This document shows, in pieces, positions 1 through 5,039 of a stretch of 6,227 bases of DNA. The notes under the pieces are model-generated. The model did no database searches and was not told where the DNA came from. It saw nothing but the letters and a program-made list of their open reading frames with translations. The stretch is from an uncultured delta proteobacterium (lineage in GTDB: Bacteria; Myxococcota_A; Polyangia; Polyangiales; Ga0077539), in contig CAISKJ010000587.1 in the NCBI GenBank assembly GCA_903885885.1, positions 1 through 6,227 of the forward strand. Direction: 5' to 3'. A program made the position numbers and the translations under genes. Position 1 is the stretch's first letter. Each line of letters opens with the position of its first letter.

Positions 1-34
1 CCCACGTGGACCGTCAGCGCCAGGATCGTACCGC

Positions 35-175
35 TCAGGGCGGCAACCCGACGTGCCGAAGGTTCTCCGCGTAGGGAAGCAGCCTCCGCACCCGGAGGCC
101 GGTCTCGGTGACCTCGACCCTCGTCAAGCCGACGCCCATCGCGGAGCGCATCTCGGTCTCGCGCTGTTCGGTCAT
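35..175 (-). CDS. Small protein of 46 aa, unknown function, translationally coupled to the upstream gene
   Basis: I do not recognise this protein. The ATG (175-173) overlaps the TGA (174-172) of the 309-aa gene in an ATGA arrangement, the usual sign of translational coupling, so the two are probably co-expressed. The protein begins MTEQRETEMRSAMGVGLTRV and ends LRHVGLPP. It is charged, has no signal peptide or membrane segment, and contains a segment that could form short beta strands (TRVEVTETGLRVRRLLPYAE). About 43 of its 46 sense codons end in G or C, the same bias as the larger genes, which argues for a real gene rather than a chance frame. A longer reading of this frame begins at 220, inside the 309-aa gene, but the ATGA start is more natural. 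It may be an accessory subunit or partner of the 309-aa protein; that is inference. Confidence 0.55.
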   Translation of the reverse strand: MTEQRETEMRSAMGVGLTRVEVTETGLRVRRLLPYAENLRHVGLPP

Positions 176-1101
176 TGGGGTGCACCGTTCGCACGCAGCG
201 CGCGATCGCTCGAAGCGCATTCGGGCGCGGCGACGTCGGCGAAGGCCCCGTCGCGCTCGTCGTTGTCGACGAAGAGGCCATCGGGCGCGTTCATGGCGAG
301 GGCGTCGGCGTACCAGCGCGCGTGGGGCGCGTCGCGGGTGTGGGCGCGATGCACGAGGCCCGGCGCGTCGCGCAGGAGCCGCAGGGCGAGCTCCAGGGGC
401 GTCTCGAAGCAGGTGTCGTCGACGCCGAAGATGCGCTGTCCCTCGGCCGTGGAGTAGCTCGTGTCGAGGGGCGGCGCGCGCCCCGGGAGGGCGCCACGGA
501 GTGCGACGGCGCGGTCCGCCGGGACGTCGAGATGAACGCGCCAGTGCATCCCCGTGCGCGACAGCTCGCAGAAGGGTCGCAGGCCCTCGAAGCCCATCGC
601 GTGAAGCTCCCGCACCGCGAGGAGCACGCGCCGCGCGGCGCTGATGGGCGTGGCGCGCGCGAGCGCGAGGAGGCCCAGATCACGGACGCGGTCCTCGTCG
701 TCACCGCGCGCGTCGGCGAGTCGTCGCGCGGCCTCGTCGGGGGTGCGCAACGCGGCCCGCTCGGTCGGCGTCCAGCCGACGCAGCGCGCGATGAAGTACA
801 GCGCGGGCATGGCCTTCACGCGCCACGCCCCACGCAACGGAAAGACCTCGGCGACCGTCGCCCCCAGTTCGACGAGGCATCGCGCGAGGGCCGCGGAGGC
901 TCGCTCGCCGGGGCGCCGCTCGACGACGGCGAAGGTCTCTCCCGTCGCGCGCGCGACGAGCGACACGCGGCGCTCCGGGTCGACACACACGACGCCGAGG
1001 TGCCGCACGTCGTCGGTCGCGAGGGCGTCGATGCGATCGCACAGCCAGCGCGGGAGCCCCGCAGTGTCGTTCGAAGGTGTCGTCGGTGACGGCGTCGCCA
1101 T
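172..1101 (-). CDS. Hypothetical protein of 309 aa, unknown function
   Basis: The protein looks soluble and cytoplasmic: no signal peptide and no membrane segment. Residues 1-15 are Thr/Pro/Ser-rich and likely disordered. Residues 30-110 look like an alpha/beta segment (HLGVVCVDPERRVSLVA, then ALYFIARCVGW). Residues 155-195 contain ARRVLLAVRELHAMGFEGLR and ELSRTGMHWRVHLDVP. Residues 213-280 contain DTSYSTAEGQRIFGV and ARWYADALAMNAPDGLFVDN. The order 'ELH..G....R', 'SG.HWR', 'YS...G...FG' and 'WY...L.....NG' reminds me of a widespread family of uncharacterised bacterial proteins, but I recall no function for it and could not search. No catalytic motif is obvious. It is the first gene of a leftward pair with the 46-aa protein (ATGA overlap). 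No Shine-Dalgarno precedes the ATG, and a promoter-like sequence sits only 7 nt upstream, so the mRNA may be leaderless. No other ATG or GTG start lies nearby in frame. The gene is confident; the function is unknown. Confidence 0.85.
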   Translation of the reverse strand: MATPSPTTPSNDTAGLPRWLCDRIDALATDDVRHLGVVCVDPERRVSLVARATGETFAVVERRPGERASAALARCLVELGATVAEVFPLRGAWRVKAMPALYFIARCVGWTPTERAALRTPDEAARRLADARGDDEDRVRDLGLLALARATPISAARRVLLAVRELHAMGFEGLRPFCELSRTGMHWRVHLDVPADRAVALRGALPGRAPPLDTSYSTAEGQRIFGVDDTCFETPLELALRLLRDAPGLVHRAHTRDAPHARWYADALAMNAPDGLFVDNDERDGAFADVAAPECASSDRALRANGAPQ

Positions 1102-1138
1102 GCGCCGGAGGGTGCGACAGGAAGCGACGGCGTGTCAC
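1102..1138 (-). promoter_or_regulatory. Putative leaderless promoter of the 309-aa gene
   Basis: Read on the minus strand, GTGACA (1138-1133) matches the sigma-70 -35 consensus at five of six positions. After an 18-nt spacer comes CACCCT (1114-1109), a poor -10 that shares only the A and the final T. Seven bases (CCGGCGC) separate this from the ATG, which would place the transcription start at or next to the start codon. No Shine-Dalgarno is present. The layout resembles those before pncC and at the right edge of the window, which is the main reason to list it. Confidence 0.3.
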
Positions 1139-1232
1139 CCCCGAGCGCGCGAGGCCGGTCGCGTCTCGGGGGATACGCTGCTCGAGGTCGTCTCTACGAC
1201 ATGGTGATCACGAGAGGGGCCGCGCGATCGCC

Positions 1233-1261
1233 TTGCGCGCCGCGACCGTTCCCACGATGCT
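1233..1261 (+). promoter_or_regulatory. Putative leaderless promoter of pncC
   Basis: TTGCGC (1233-1238), a 17-nt spacer and GATGCT (1256-1261) form a weak sigma-70-like promoter. The last hexamer keeps the A at position 2 and the T at position 6. GGCGCC then leads straight to the ATG at 1268, so the predicted transcript starts at about the start codon. No Shine-Dalgarno lies between. The same TTGCGC appears in the promoter-like site at 6193. This is pattern reading only. Confidence 0.35.
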
Positions 1262-1267
1262 GGCGCC

Positions 1268-1762
1268 ATGTTCGCGGACGAGATCATGGAGCGGGCGCGA
1301 AGCGTCCTCGACCGGTGCCGCGCGGCGAAGCTGCGCGTCGTGACCGCCGAGTCGCTCACGGGCGGCCTGATCGCCGGCGCGCTCACGGAGGTCGCGGGCG
1401 CCTCCGACGTCGTCGACCGCGCGTACGTCGTGTACTCCTACGAGGCCAAGGCGCATACGCTGGCGATCCCCTACGAGCTCATCGCGGCGTGCGGGGCGGT
1501 GAGCGAGGACGTCGCGCGGCGCATGGCCGAAGGGGCCCTCGCGCGCGCCCACCCGAGCGCCCACCTGAGCGTGGCGGTGACGGGCGTGGCGGGGCCGGGG
1601 CCGAGCGGGCCCACGCCGGCGGGCCGCGTTCATGTCGCCTCGGCGCGTCGAGGGGCCGAGACGCTCCACCAGCGCTTTGACTTCGGGGACGTTGGCCGCG
1701 GCGCGGTACGAAGGGCCACGGTGATCGCCGCGCTCGACCTCCTGCTCCAGCAGCTCGGGTAA
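1268..1762 (+). CDS. pncC: CinA-family nicotinamide-nucleotide amidohydrolase (PncC), stand-alone
   Basis: PncC hydrolyses nicotinamide mononucleotide to nicotinate mononucleotide and ammonia. It recycles NMN, for example that released by NAD-dependent DNA ligase, into cytoplasmic NAD synthesis. The 164 aa match the usual length of the single CinA C-terminal domain (Pfam CinA family). Signature segments are visible in order: AESLTGG (residues 27-33, with the conserved Ser29), YVVYSYEAK (53-61), GAVSEDVARRMAEGAL (76-91), VAVTGVAGPG (102-111), and DFGDVGRGAVRRATV (138-152), matching the family's C-terminal 'F.GDR..VR..TV' region. Most homologues read ESCTGG; here Leu replaces the Cys, a tolerable change next to the catalytic Ser. 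The N-terminal molybdopterin-binding-like domain of full CinA (COG1058) is absent, so this is the short form. The ATG at 1268 gives the family's normal N-terminus. The gene is monocistronic, divergent from the 309-aa gene and convergent with the CNNM gene. Confidence 0.93.
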   Translation: MFADEIMERARSVLDRCRAAKLRVVTAESLTGGLIAGALTEVAGASDVVDRAYVVYSYEAKAHTLAIPYELIAACGAVSEDVARRMAEGALARAHPSAHLSVAVTGVAGPGPSGPTPAGRVHVASARRGAETLHQRFDFGDVGRGAVRRATVIAALDLLLQQLG

Positions 1763-2055
1763 CGCCTGCTCGACGGCGTCGTCGCGCACGACGCGCAGGA
1801 TACGGGGAATCGCACCTCGGGCAGCGGCTGCGTGTGGGGGACTTCTCGATTCGTCAGCGTGCGCGTCGCGGCCGGAGCCGCATCGTGCCGTCGCCGCCGC
1901 CTACTTCGTGCCCTTCGGGGCCTCCTTCGCCGCGATGCCTCGCGCGGCTCTGCATCGCGGGGTGTGGCGCTACGCGACGCGGCAACAGTCAGGAAGTTCG
2001 CGGTGACGCGGGGAACGCCTCGAAGGACCTCGCGCAGCGGCCCCCTCGCGCGCCC
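1763..2055. other. Intergenic region between convergent genes, no convincing gene
   Basis: This 293-bp stretch separates the stop of pncC (+) from the stop of the CNNM gene (-). I find no RNA gene and no open frame with both a plausible start and coherent codon bias. A hairpin lies just after pncC. Downstream of the CNNM stop only a short CGCGC/GCGCG complementarity is visible and no U-tract, so termination there may depend on Rho. A short minus-strand segment (1936-1901) reads as a Lys-rich protein end with clean third-position G/C, but it has no start and an in-frame stop lies about ten codons upstream of it. The region could hold decayed coding sequence. Confidence 0.5.
1776..1794 (+). terminator. 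Hairpin after pncC, possible weak terminator
   Basis: GCGTCGT (1776-1782), a loop of CGCGC, and ACGACGC (1788-1794) form a perfect 7-bp stem starting 14 nt after the pncC stop codon. There is no U-tract after it, so it is not a classic intrinsic terminator. It could assist Rho-dependent termination or protect the 3' end. Short GC hairpins occur often by chance in DNA of this composition. Confidence 0.25.
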
Positions 2056-3351
2056 TCAGGCTGTCGTCTCGGCCAGCGGGCTCTTGCGCACGCTCACGCG
2101 CGACACGCGGCGTCGGCGCACCGTCTCGACGGTGACCACCCACTCGCCGAAGCGCACGCTGTCGCCCACGCGCGCCAGGCGCCCGAGGCGCTCGAGCACC
2201 GCGCCGCCCACGGTGTCGGCGTCGGTCTCGGACATATCAACCCCCTGCGCGCGCAGCTCGTCGAGGGCCACCATGCCGTCGGCCACGAACGACCCGTCGG
2301 GGCGCGTCTCGACCTTGGGAGCCTCCTCGTCGTGCTCGTCGCGAATCTCGCCGACGATCTCTTCGAGCACGTCTTCGAGGGTCACGATGCCGCTGGTGCC
2401 GCCGTACTCGTCGACCACCACGGCCATGGGCAATTGCCGCCGCTGCATCTCACGCATGAGGTCGAAGAGGCCCGTGGTCTCGGGCACGAGCGGCGCCTCG
2501 CGCATCGCCTCGCGGAGCGTCTTGGGGCGCACCGTGGCGAGCAGGAGGTCTTTCATGTTCACGTAGCCCGCGATGCGGTCGAGGTTGCCCCCCTCGGCGA
2601 GCGGAAAGCGCGTGAAGCCCGACGCCCGCGCGCGCTGAATGGCAGGCTCGAAGGGCATGTCGGCGTCGAGCCAGGTGACGTCGACGCGGGGCACCATCAC
2701 CTGCCGCGCCGTGCGCTCGGTGAAGCGCACCACGCGCTCGAGGAGCTGGCGCTTGGGCTGCGAGAGGCGACCCTTGGCGTAGGCCTGCGTGAGCATCCCG
2801 AGGATCTCTTCTTCGGAGAGCGCCCCCTCGGCGTCGTGGAGGGCGGGGAAGCCCAGCGCGCGGAGCAGCACCGACGAGGCCCCGTTGAGCACGATGAGGC
2901 CCGGGAACACCAGCCAGTAGAACACCCGCAGCGGGCGCGCGATGGCGAGGGCCACGCGCTCCGCCGAGCGAATGGCGATGAGCTTGGGCACCAGCTCGCC
3001 GAACACGATGTGCGCGCCCGTGAGCACCGAGAAGCCGAGCACCAGGGCGATGGAGTGCATCGCCGGCGGGTGCGCGATGCCGAGGGGCGTGAGGGCGCGC
3101 TCGAGGTTGTGCGTAATGGCAGGCTCGCCCACGGAGCCGAGGCCCAGCGAGGCGAGGGTGATGCCGAGCTGCGTGGCCGAGAGGTAGCGGTCGAGGCGCT
3201 GCGCAACATCGACGGTGGCCCGCGAGGCGGCGTCGTTGCGGCGGGAGATCTGCTCGAGCTGGGTCGCGCGGAGCTTTACGAGCGCGAACTCGGCGGCCAC
3301 GAAGAAGCCGTTGAGAAATACGAAAACGGCGACGAGGCCAAGAGCGAGCAC
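2056..3351 (-). CDS. CNNM/CorC-HlyC family membrane protein with CBS pair (putative Mg2+/cation transporter)
   Basis: Proteins of this family sit in the inner membrane and are linked to Na+-driven Mg2+ (or Co2+) efflux; some are annotated as hemolysins for historical reasons. The 431 aa show the full architecture. The CNNM/DUF21 membrane domain spans about residues 1-185: a first helix at 1-20 running into FVAAEFALVKLR, SATQLGITLASLGLGS (58-73), a helix at 100-115, VFGELVPKLIAI (116-127), and a helix at 141-165. A CBS pair spans about 215-335 (RQVMVPRVDVTWLD; then AVVVDEYGGTSGIVTLED at 310-327 and VLEEIVGEIRDE). A CorC_HlyC C-terminal domain spans about 345-425 (ETRPDGSFVADGM, DTVGGAVLERLGR, VGDSVRFGEW). 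The CBS pair typically binds ATP-Mg. The start is GTG at 3351: the first membrane helix begins right there and an in-frame TAG lies five codons upstream. No clear Shine-Dalgarno is seen. It lies 12 bp after the 278-aa gene and is probably co-transcribed with it. Confidence 0.93.
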   Translation of the reverse strand: MLALGLVAVFVFLNGFFVAAEFALVKLRATQLEQISRRNDAASRATVDVAQRLDRYLSATQLGITLASLGLGSVGEPAITHNLERALTPLGIAHPPAMHSIALVLGFSVLTGAHIVFGELVPKLIAIRSAERVALAIARPLRVFYWLVFPGLIVLNGASSVLLRALGFPALHDAEGALSEEEILGMLTQAYAKGRLSQPKRQLLERVVRFTERTARQVMVPRVDVTWLDADMPFEPAIQRARASGFTRFPLAEGGNLDRIAGYVNMKDLLLATVRPKTLREAMREAPLVPETTGLFDLMREMQRRQLPMAVVVDEYGGTSGIVTLEDVLEEIVGEIRDEHDEEAPKVETRPDGSFVADGMVALDELRAQGVDMSETDADTVGGAVLERLGRLARVGDSVRFGEWVVTVETVRRRRVSRVSVRKSPLAETTA

Positions 3352-3363
3352 GACGGGCGGAGA

Positions 3364-4200
3364 CTAACCCGAGGCGCCCGTCGTCGGGGCGGGAGACTGC
3401 GAGCCCTGCTCGGGATAGATCTCGCGGAGGGCCTTGCGGAGCTTCTCGAGGCCGATGTCTTCGGCGGCCTCGCGCTGAAAGATCTTGACGATCTTCACGA
3501 GGTCCATCGCCTGCACGCGGCCGATGCCGAGCTCGCGCTCGACCTCGCGCTCGAGGAACGACTCCCACGAGCCGTAGCCCTTGGCCTGGTAGAGGTCGGG
3601 CTGCGAGAGCTCGTGGAGGGTGAGCGCCGCGTCCCAGAACTGGCGCTGGATGTTGCGCTTGAGGGCCTTGAGGCGCTGCAGGGCGTTGATGGCGCGCGTG
3701 AGGTTGGCCTTGAGCTTCTCGGCCCCCTCGGGCGTGCGCGCGGGGGCGTGCAGCGACCCCGGCGTGGTGGGCTTCGGCGGCGGGAGCACCGCGCCGGCCT
3801 CGAGGGGCGGCAGCGGGCGCCGCGGCACGCGCCGCGGGAGCATCGGCGGAGCGCCGCGCTTGACCTTCTTCTTCTTGATGATGAACCCCTCGGAGGTGGG
3901 GTCGACCGAGGCCGCGAGGGCCTCAGGCTTCGCCGCCGCCACGGGGGGCTTCGACTGCTTCGGCGCCTCGGCGGCGGGCTTCGCCGCCTTGGCCGCGGGC
4001 TTCGCGACGGCCTTCGCCGCAGGCTTCGCCGCGGGCTTCGCCGCGGGCTTCGCCGCGGGCTTCGCGGCGGGCTTCGCGGCGGCCTTCGCGGGTGGCTTCG
4101 CGGCCTTCGATGCAGGCTTCGCGGGCGCGGCCTTCGGTGCAGGCTTCGCGTCCTTGCGGTTGGCCTTCGCTGCTGCCTTCGTCCCCTTCGCCTTCGCCAT
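3364..4200 (-). CDS. Histone-H1-like Lys/Ala/Pro-rich protein with a possible HTH C-terminal domain
   Basis: This is probably a DNA-associated protein, 278 aa, without signal peptide or membrane segments. Residues 1-95 are a Lys/Ala/Pro-rich tail built on AKPA repeats (five exact or near-exact units around 42-61), resembling eukaryotic histone H1 tails and bacterial H1-like proteins. Residues 105-130 are basic (GFIIKKKKVKR, then RRVPRRP), followed by a Pro-rich linker to about 155. The ordered C-terminal part has a helix at about 158-185 (EGAEKLKANLTRAINALQRL). Then come FWDAALTLHELSQPDLYQAK and YGSWESFLEREVERELGIGR, with VQAMDLVKIVKIF after it. The 'G(Y)GSWE.FLE.E.GI.R..A' pattern is reminiscent of small helix-turn-helix domains in plasmid and phage proteins, with ELGIGRVQAMDLVKIVK as a candidate recognition unit; this assignment is tentative. 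The ATG at 4200 has a good ribosome binding site. It could organise the nucleoid or regulate genes, possibly through the dyads upstream. Its functional link to the CNNM gene is unclear. Confidence 0.85.
   Translation of the reverse strand: MAKAKGTKAAAKANRKDAKPAPKAAPAKPASKAAKPPAKAAAKPAAKPAAKPAAKPAAKPAAKAVAKPAAKAAKPAAEAPKQSKPPVAAAKPEALAASVDPTSEGFIIKKKKVKRGAPPMLPRRVPRRPLPPLEAGAVLPPPKPTTPGSLHAPARTPEGAEKLKANLTRAINALQRLKALKRNIQRQFWDAALTLHELSQPDLYQAKGYGSWESFLEREVERELGIGRVQAMDLVKIVKIFQREAAEDIGLEKLRKALREIYPEQGSQSPAPTTGASG
4022..4081 (-). repeat. 12-nt in-frame tandem repeat encoding AKPA units
   Basis: Five consecutive 12-nt units, on the plus strand GGCTTCGCCGCG with one or two G/C exchanges in the last two copies, lie inside the 278-aa gene and encode repeated Ala-Lys-Pro-Ala. 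Looser copies continue on both sides (about 3975-4135). The near-identity of the central units at the nucleotide level points to recent slippage expansion, and copy number may vary between strains. Confidence 0.85.
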
Positions 4201-4204
4201 GGAA

Positions 4205-4210
4205 CTCTCC
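4205..4210 (-). promoter_or_regulatory. Ribosome binding site of the 278-aa gene
   Basis: On the minus strand GGAGAG precedes the ATG (4200-4198) with a 4-nt gap after it. It is the only convincing Shine-Dalgarno at a gene start in this window and supports the choice of this ATG. Confidence 0.6.
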
Positions 4211-4227
4211 AGACCCGTGAAATGAAC

Positions 4228-4250
4228 TGTTATTCAGCGGACGCATAACA
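4228..4250. promoter_or_regulatory. AT-rich dyad TGTTAT-N11-ATAACA, possible operator
   Basis: TGTTAT (4228-4233) and ATAACA (4245-4250) are exact inverted repeats separated by 11 bp, an island of A/T in very GC-rich DNA. It lies 28-50 bp upstream of the start of the 278-aa gene, in its leader or core promoter. Read leftward, TGTTAT (4250-4245 as read on the minus strand) also matches four of six positions of a -10 element, although I see no good -35 at the right distance. It is a candidate binding site for a dimeric regulator, possibly the 278-aa protein itself. Confidence 0.35.
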
Positions 4251-4328
4251 TCCGCTTCGCCGCGAGTCCATCCTTTCGACGGAAAGTCAAGCCCTTGCCG
4301 GGGTTCTGTCGCCCCGCGTCGCGCAAAC

Positions 4329-4346
4329 TCGCTGGAGTTCCAGCGA
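4329..4346. promoter_or_regulatory. Near-perfect 18-bp palindrome in a divergent intergenic region, likely operator
   Basis: TCGCTGGA (4329-4336) and TCCAGCGA (4339-4346) are perfect inverted repeats separated only by GT. The 2-nt gap is too short for an RNA loop at full pairing, so a DNA site for a homodimeric transcription factor fits better. It lies between two divergent units, 129 bp from the 278-aa start and 84 bp from the radical SAM start, where one factor could control both. I do not recognise it as the site of a known regulator. Confidence 0.5.
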
Positions 4347-4429
4347 AACGAGCGTGGGCGACGCGCGGCGCGCCGTGGTAGCAAGCGATTCGCGCCGTTG
4401 ACCCCGCTCCGAGGCCCGAGATCCACGCG

Positions 4430-5039
4430 ATGCCCACCGACGACCCCGCCCTCACCGTCGCGCAGATGGTTCCCCGCACCGAGGCCGAGGGCCCCGGGTG
4501 GCGCTTCGCCCTCTGGGGTGCAGGGTTGCCCCCTGCGCTGCGCGGGCTGCTGCAACCCCGAGATGCTCTCGTTCACCCCGCGCGCGCCCGCCCTCCAACT
4601 GCGCGCCAGCGAGGTGGCCGCGCGGGTGCTCGCCGAAGACGTCGAGGGCGTCAGCTTCCTCGGCGGCGAGCCCTTCGCGCAGGCCGCCGCGCTCGCCGCC
4701 GTGGCCCGCGCGGTGAAGGCCGCCGGGCGCACCGTGATGATCTTCTCGGGGTACACCCTCGACGAGATTCGCGCGATGCGCTCTGCTGGCGCCGACGCGC
4801 TCCTCGCCCTCACCGACCTGCTCGTCGACGGCCGCTACGAGGCCGCGCGGCGCACCACGGTGCGGCGCTGGGTGGGCTCGGACAACCAGGTGATGCACTT
4901 TCTCTCCGACCGCTACAGCCCCCTCGACCCGCGCTTTCACGAGGGCAACCACGTCGAGATTCGCCTCCGCAACGGCGAGATCACCCTCAACGGCTGGCCC
5001 GTGCACGGCGCCCTCACCCGCATCGGCAACGCGCGATGA
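4430..5039 (+). CDS. NrdG-like radical SAM activating protein (single 4Fe-4S cluster), frame broken at 4515-4518
   Basis: Small radical SAM proteins of this type (Fer4_12/NrdG-like) use a 4Fe-4S cluster and S-adenosylmethionine to make a radical, often to activate or modify a partner protein; the substrate here is unknown. The core has VQGCPLRCAGCC with the CX3CX2C cluster ligands, FLGGEPF (SAM-binding GGEP motif), MIFSGYTLDEIRA, and LLVDGRYE followed by RRWVGSDNQVMHF. The family's N-terminal strand, PRTEAEGPGWRFALW, is present but in another frame, starting at ATG 4430 (or 4466). Removing one G from GGGG (4515-4518) joins them into a normal protein of about 202 aa. As sequenced, the core frame can be opened only by TTG at 4398, which gives an Arg/Pro/Ser-rich, atypical N-terminus. 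A weak promoter-like TTGACC (4398-4403)-N16-GATCCA precedes ATG 4430. The stop overlaps the next gene's ATG (ATGA). It may be a sequencing error, a natural mutation or, less likely, recoding. Confidence 0.85.

Noticed and set aside
25..30. TACGAT on the minus strand as a -10 element for a gene left of the window
   Set aside because: There is no -35-like hexamer 16-18 bp upstream, and the downstream gene is not visible.
175..1089. 304-codon plus-strand open frame opposite the 309-aa gene
   Set aside because: The composition is Arg/Gly/Glu-rich and incoherent. The minus-strand frame has the sensible protein, the ATGA coupling and a consistent start.
1208..1789. 193-codon minus-strand open frame opposite pncC
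   Set aside because: pncC on the plus strand carries all the family motifs; this is its antisense shadow.
1834..4248. 804-codon open frame on the plus strand
   Set aside because: It is antisense to two well-supported genes (CNNM family and H1-like), its product is low-complexity Arg/His/Glu-rich, and long stop-free antisense frames are expected in GC-rich coding DNA.
4297..4310. Sigma-54-like site (minus strand GGCAAGGGCTTGAC)
   Set aside because: The spacing from GG gives AC instead of the required GC at -12, so the key dinucleotide is missing.
4366..4375. CGGCGCGCCG palindrome
   Set aside because: Short pure-G/C palindromes are frequent by chance at this base composition.
4398..4514. TTG start giving a 213-aa radical SAM protein
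   Set aside because: The first 40 residues in this frame are Arg/Pro/Ser-rich with poor third-position GC, while the real family N-terminus is in the 4430 frame. TTG 4398 may instead be part of a -35-like element.
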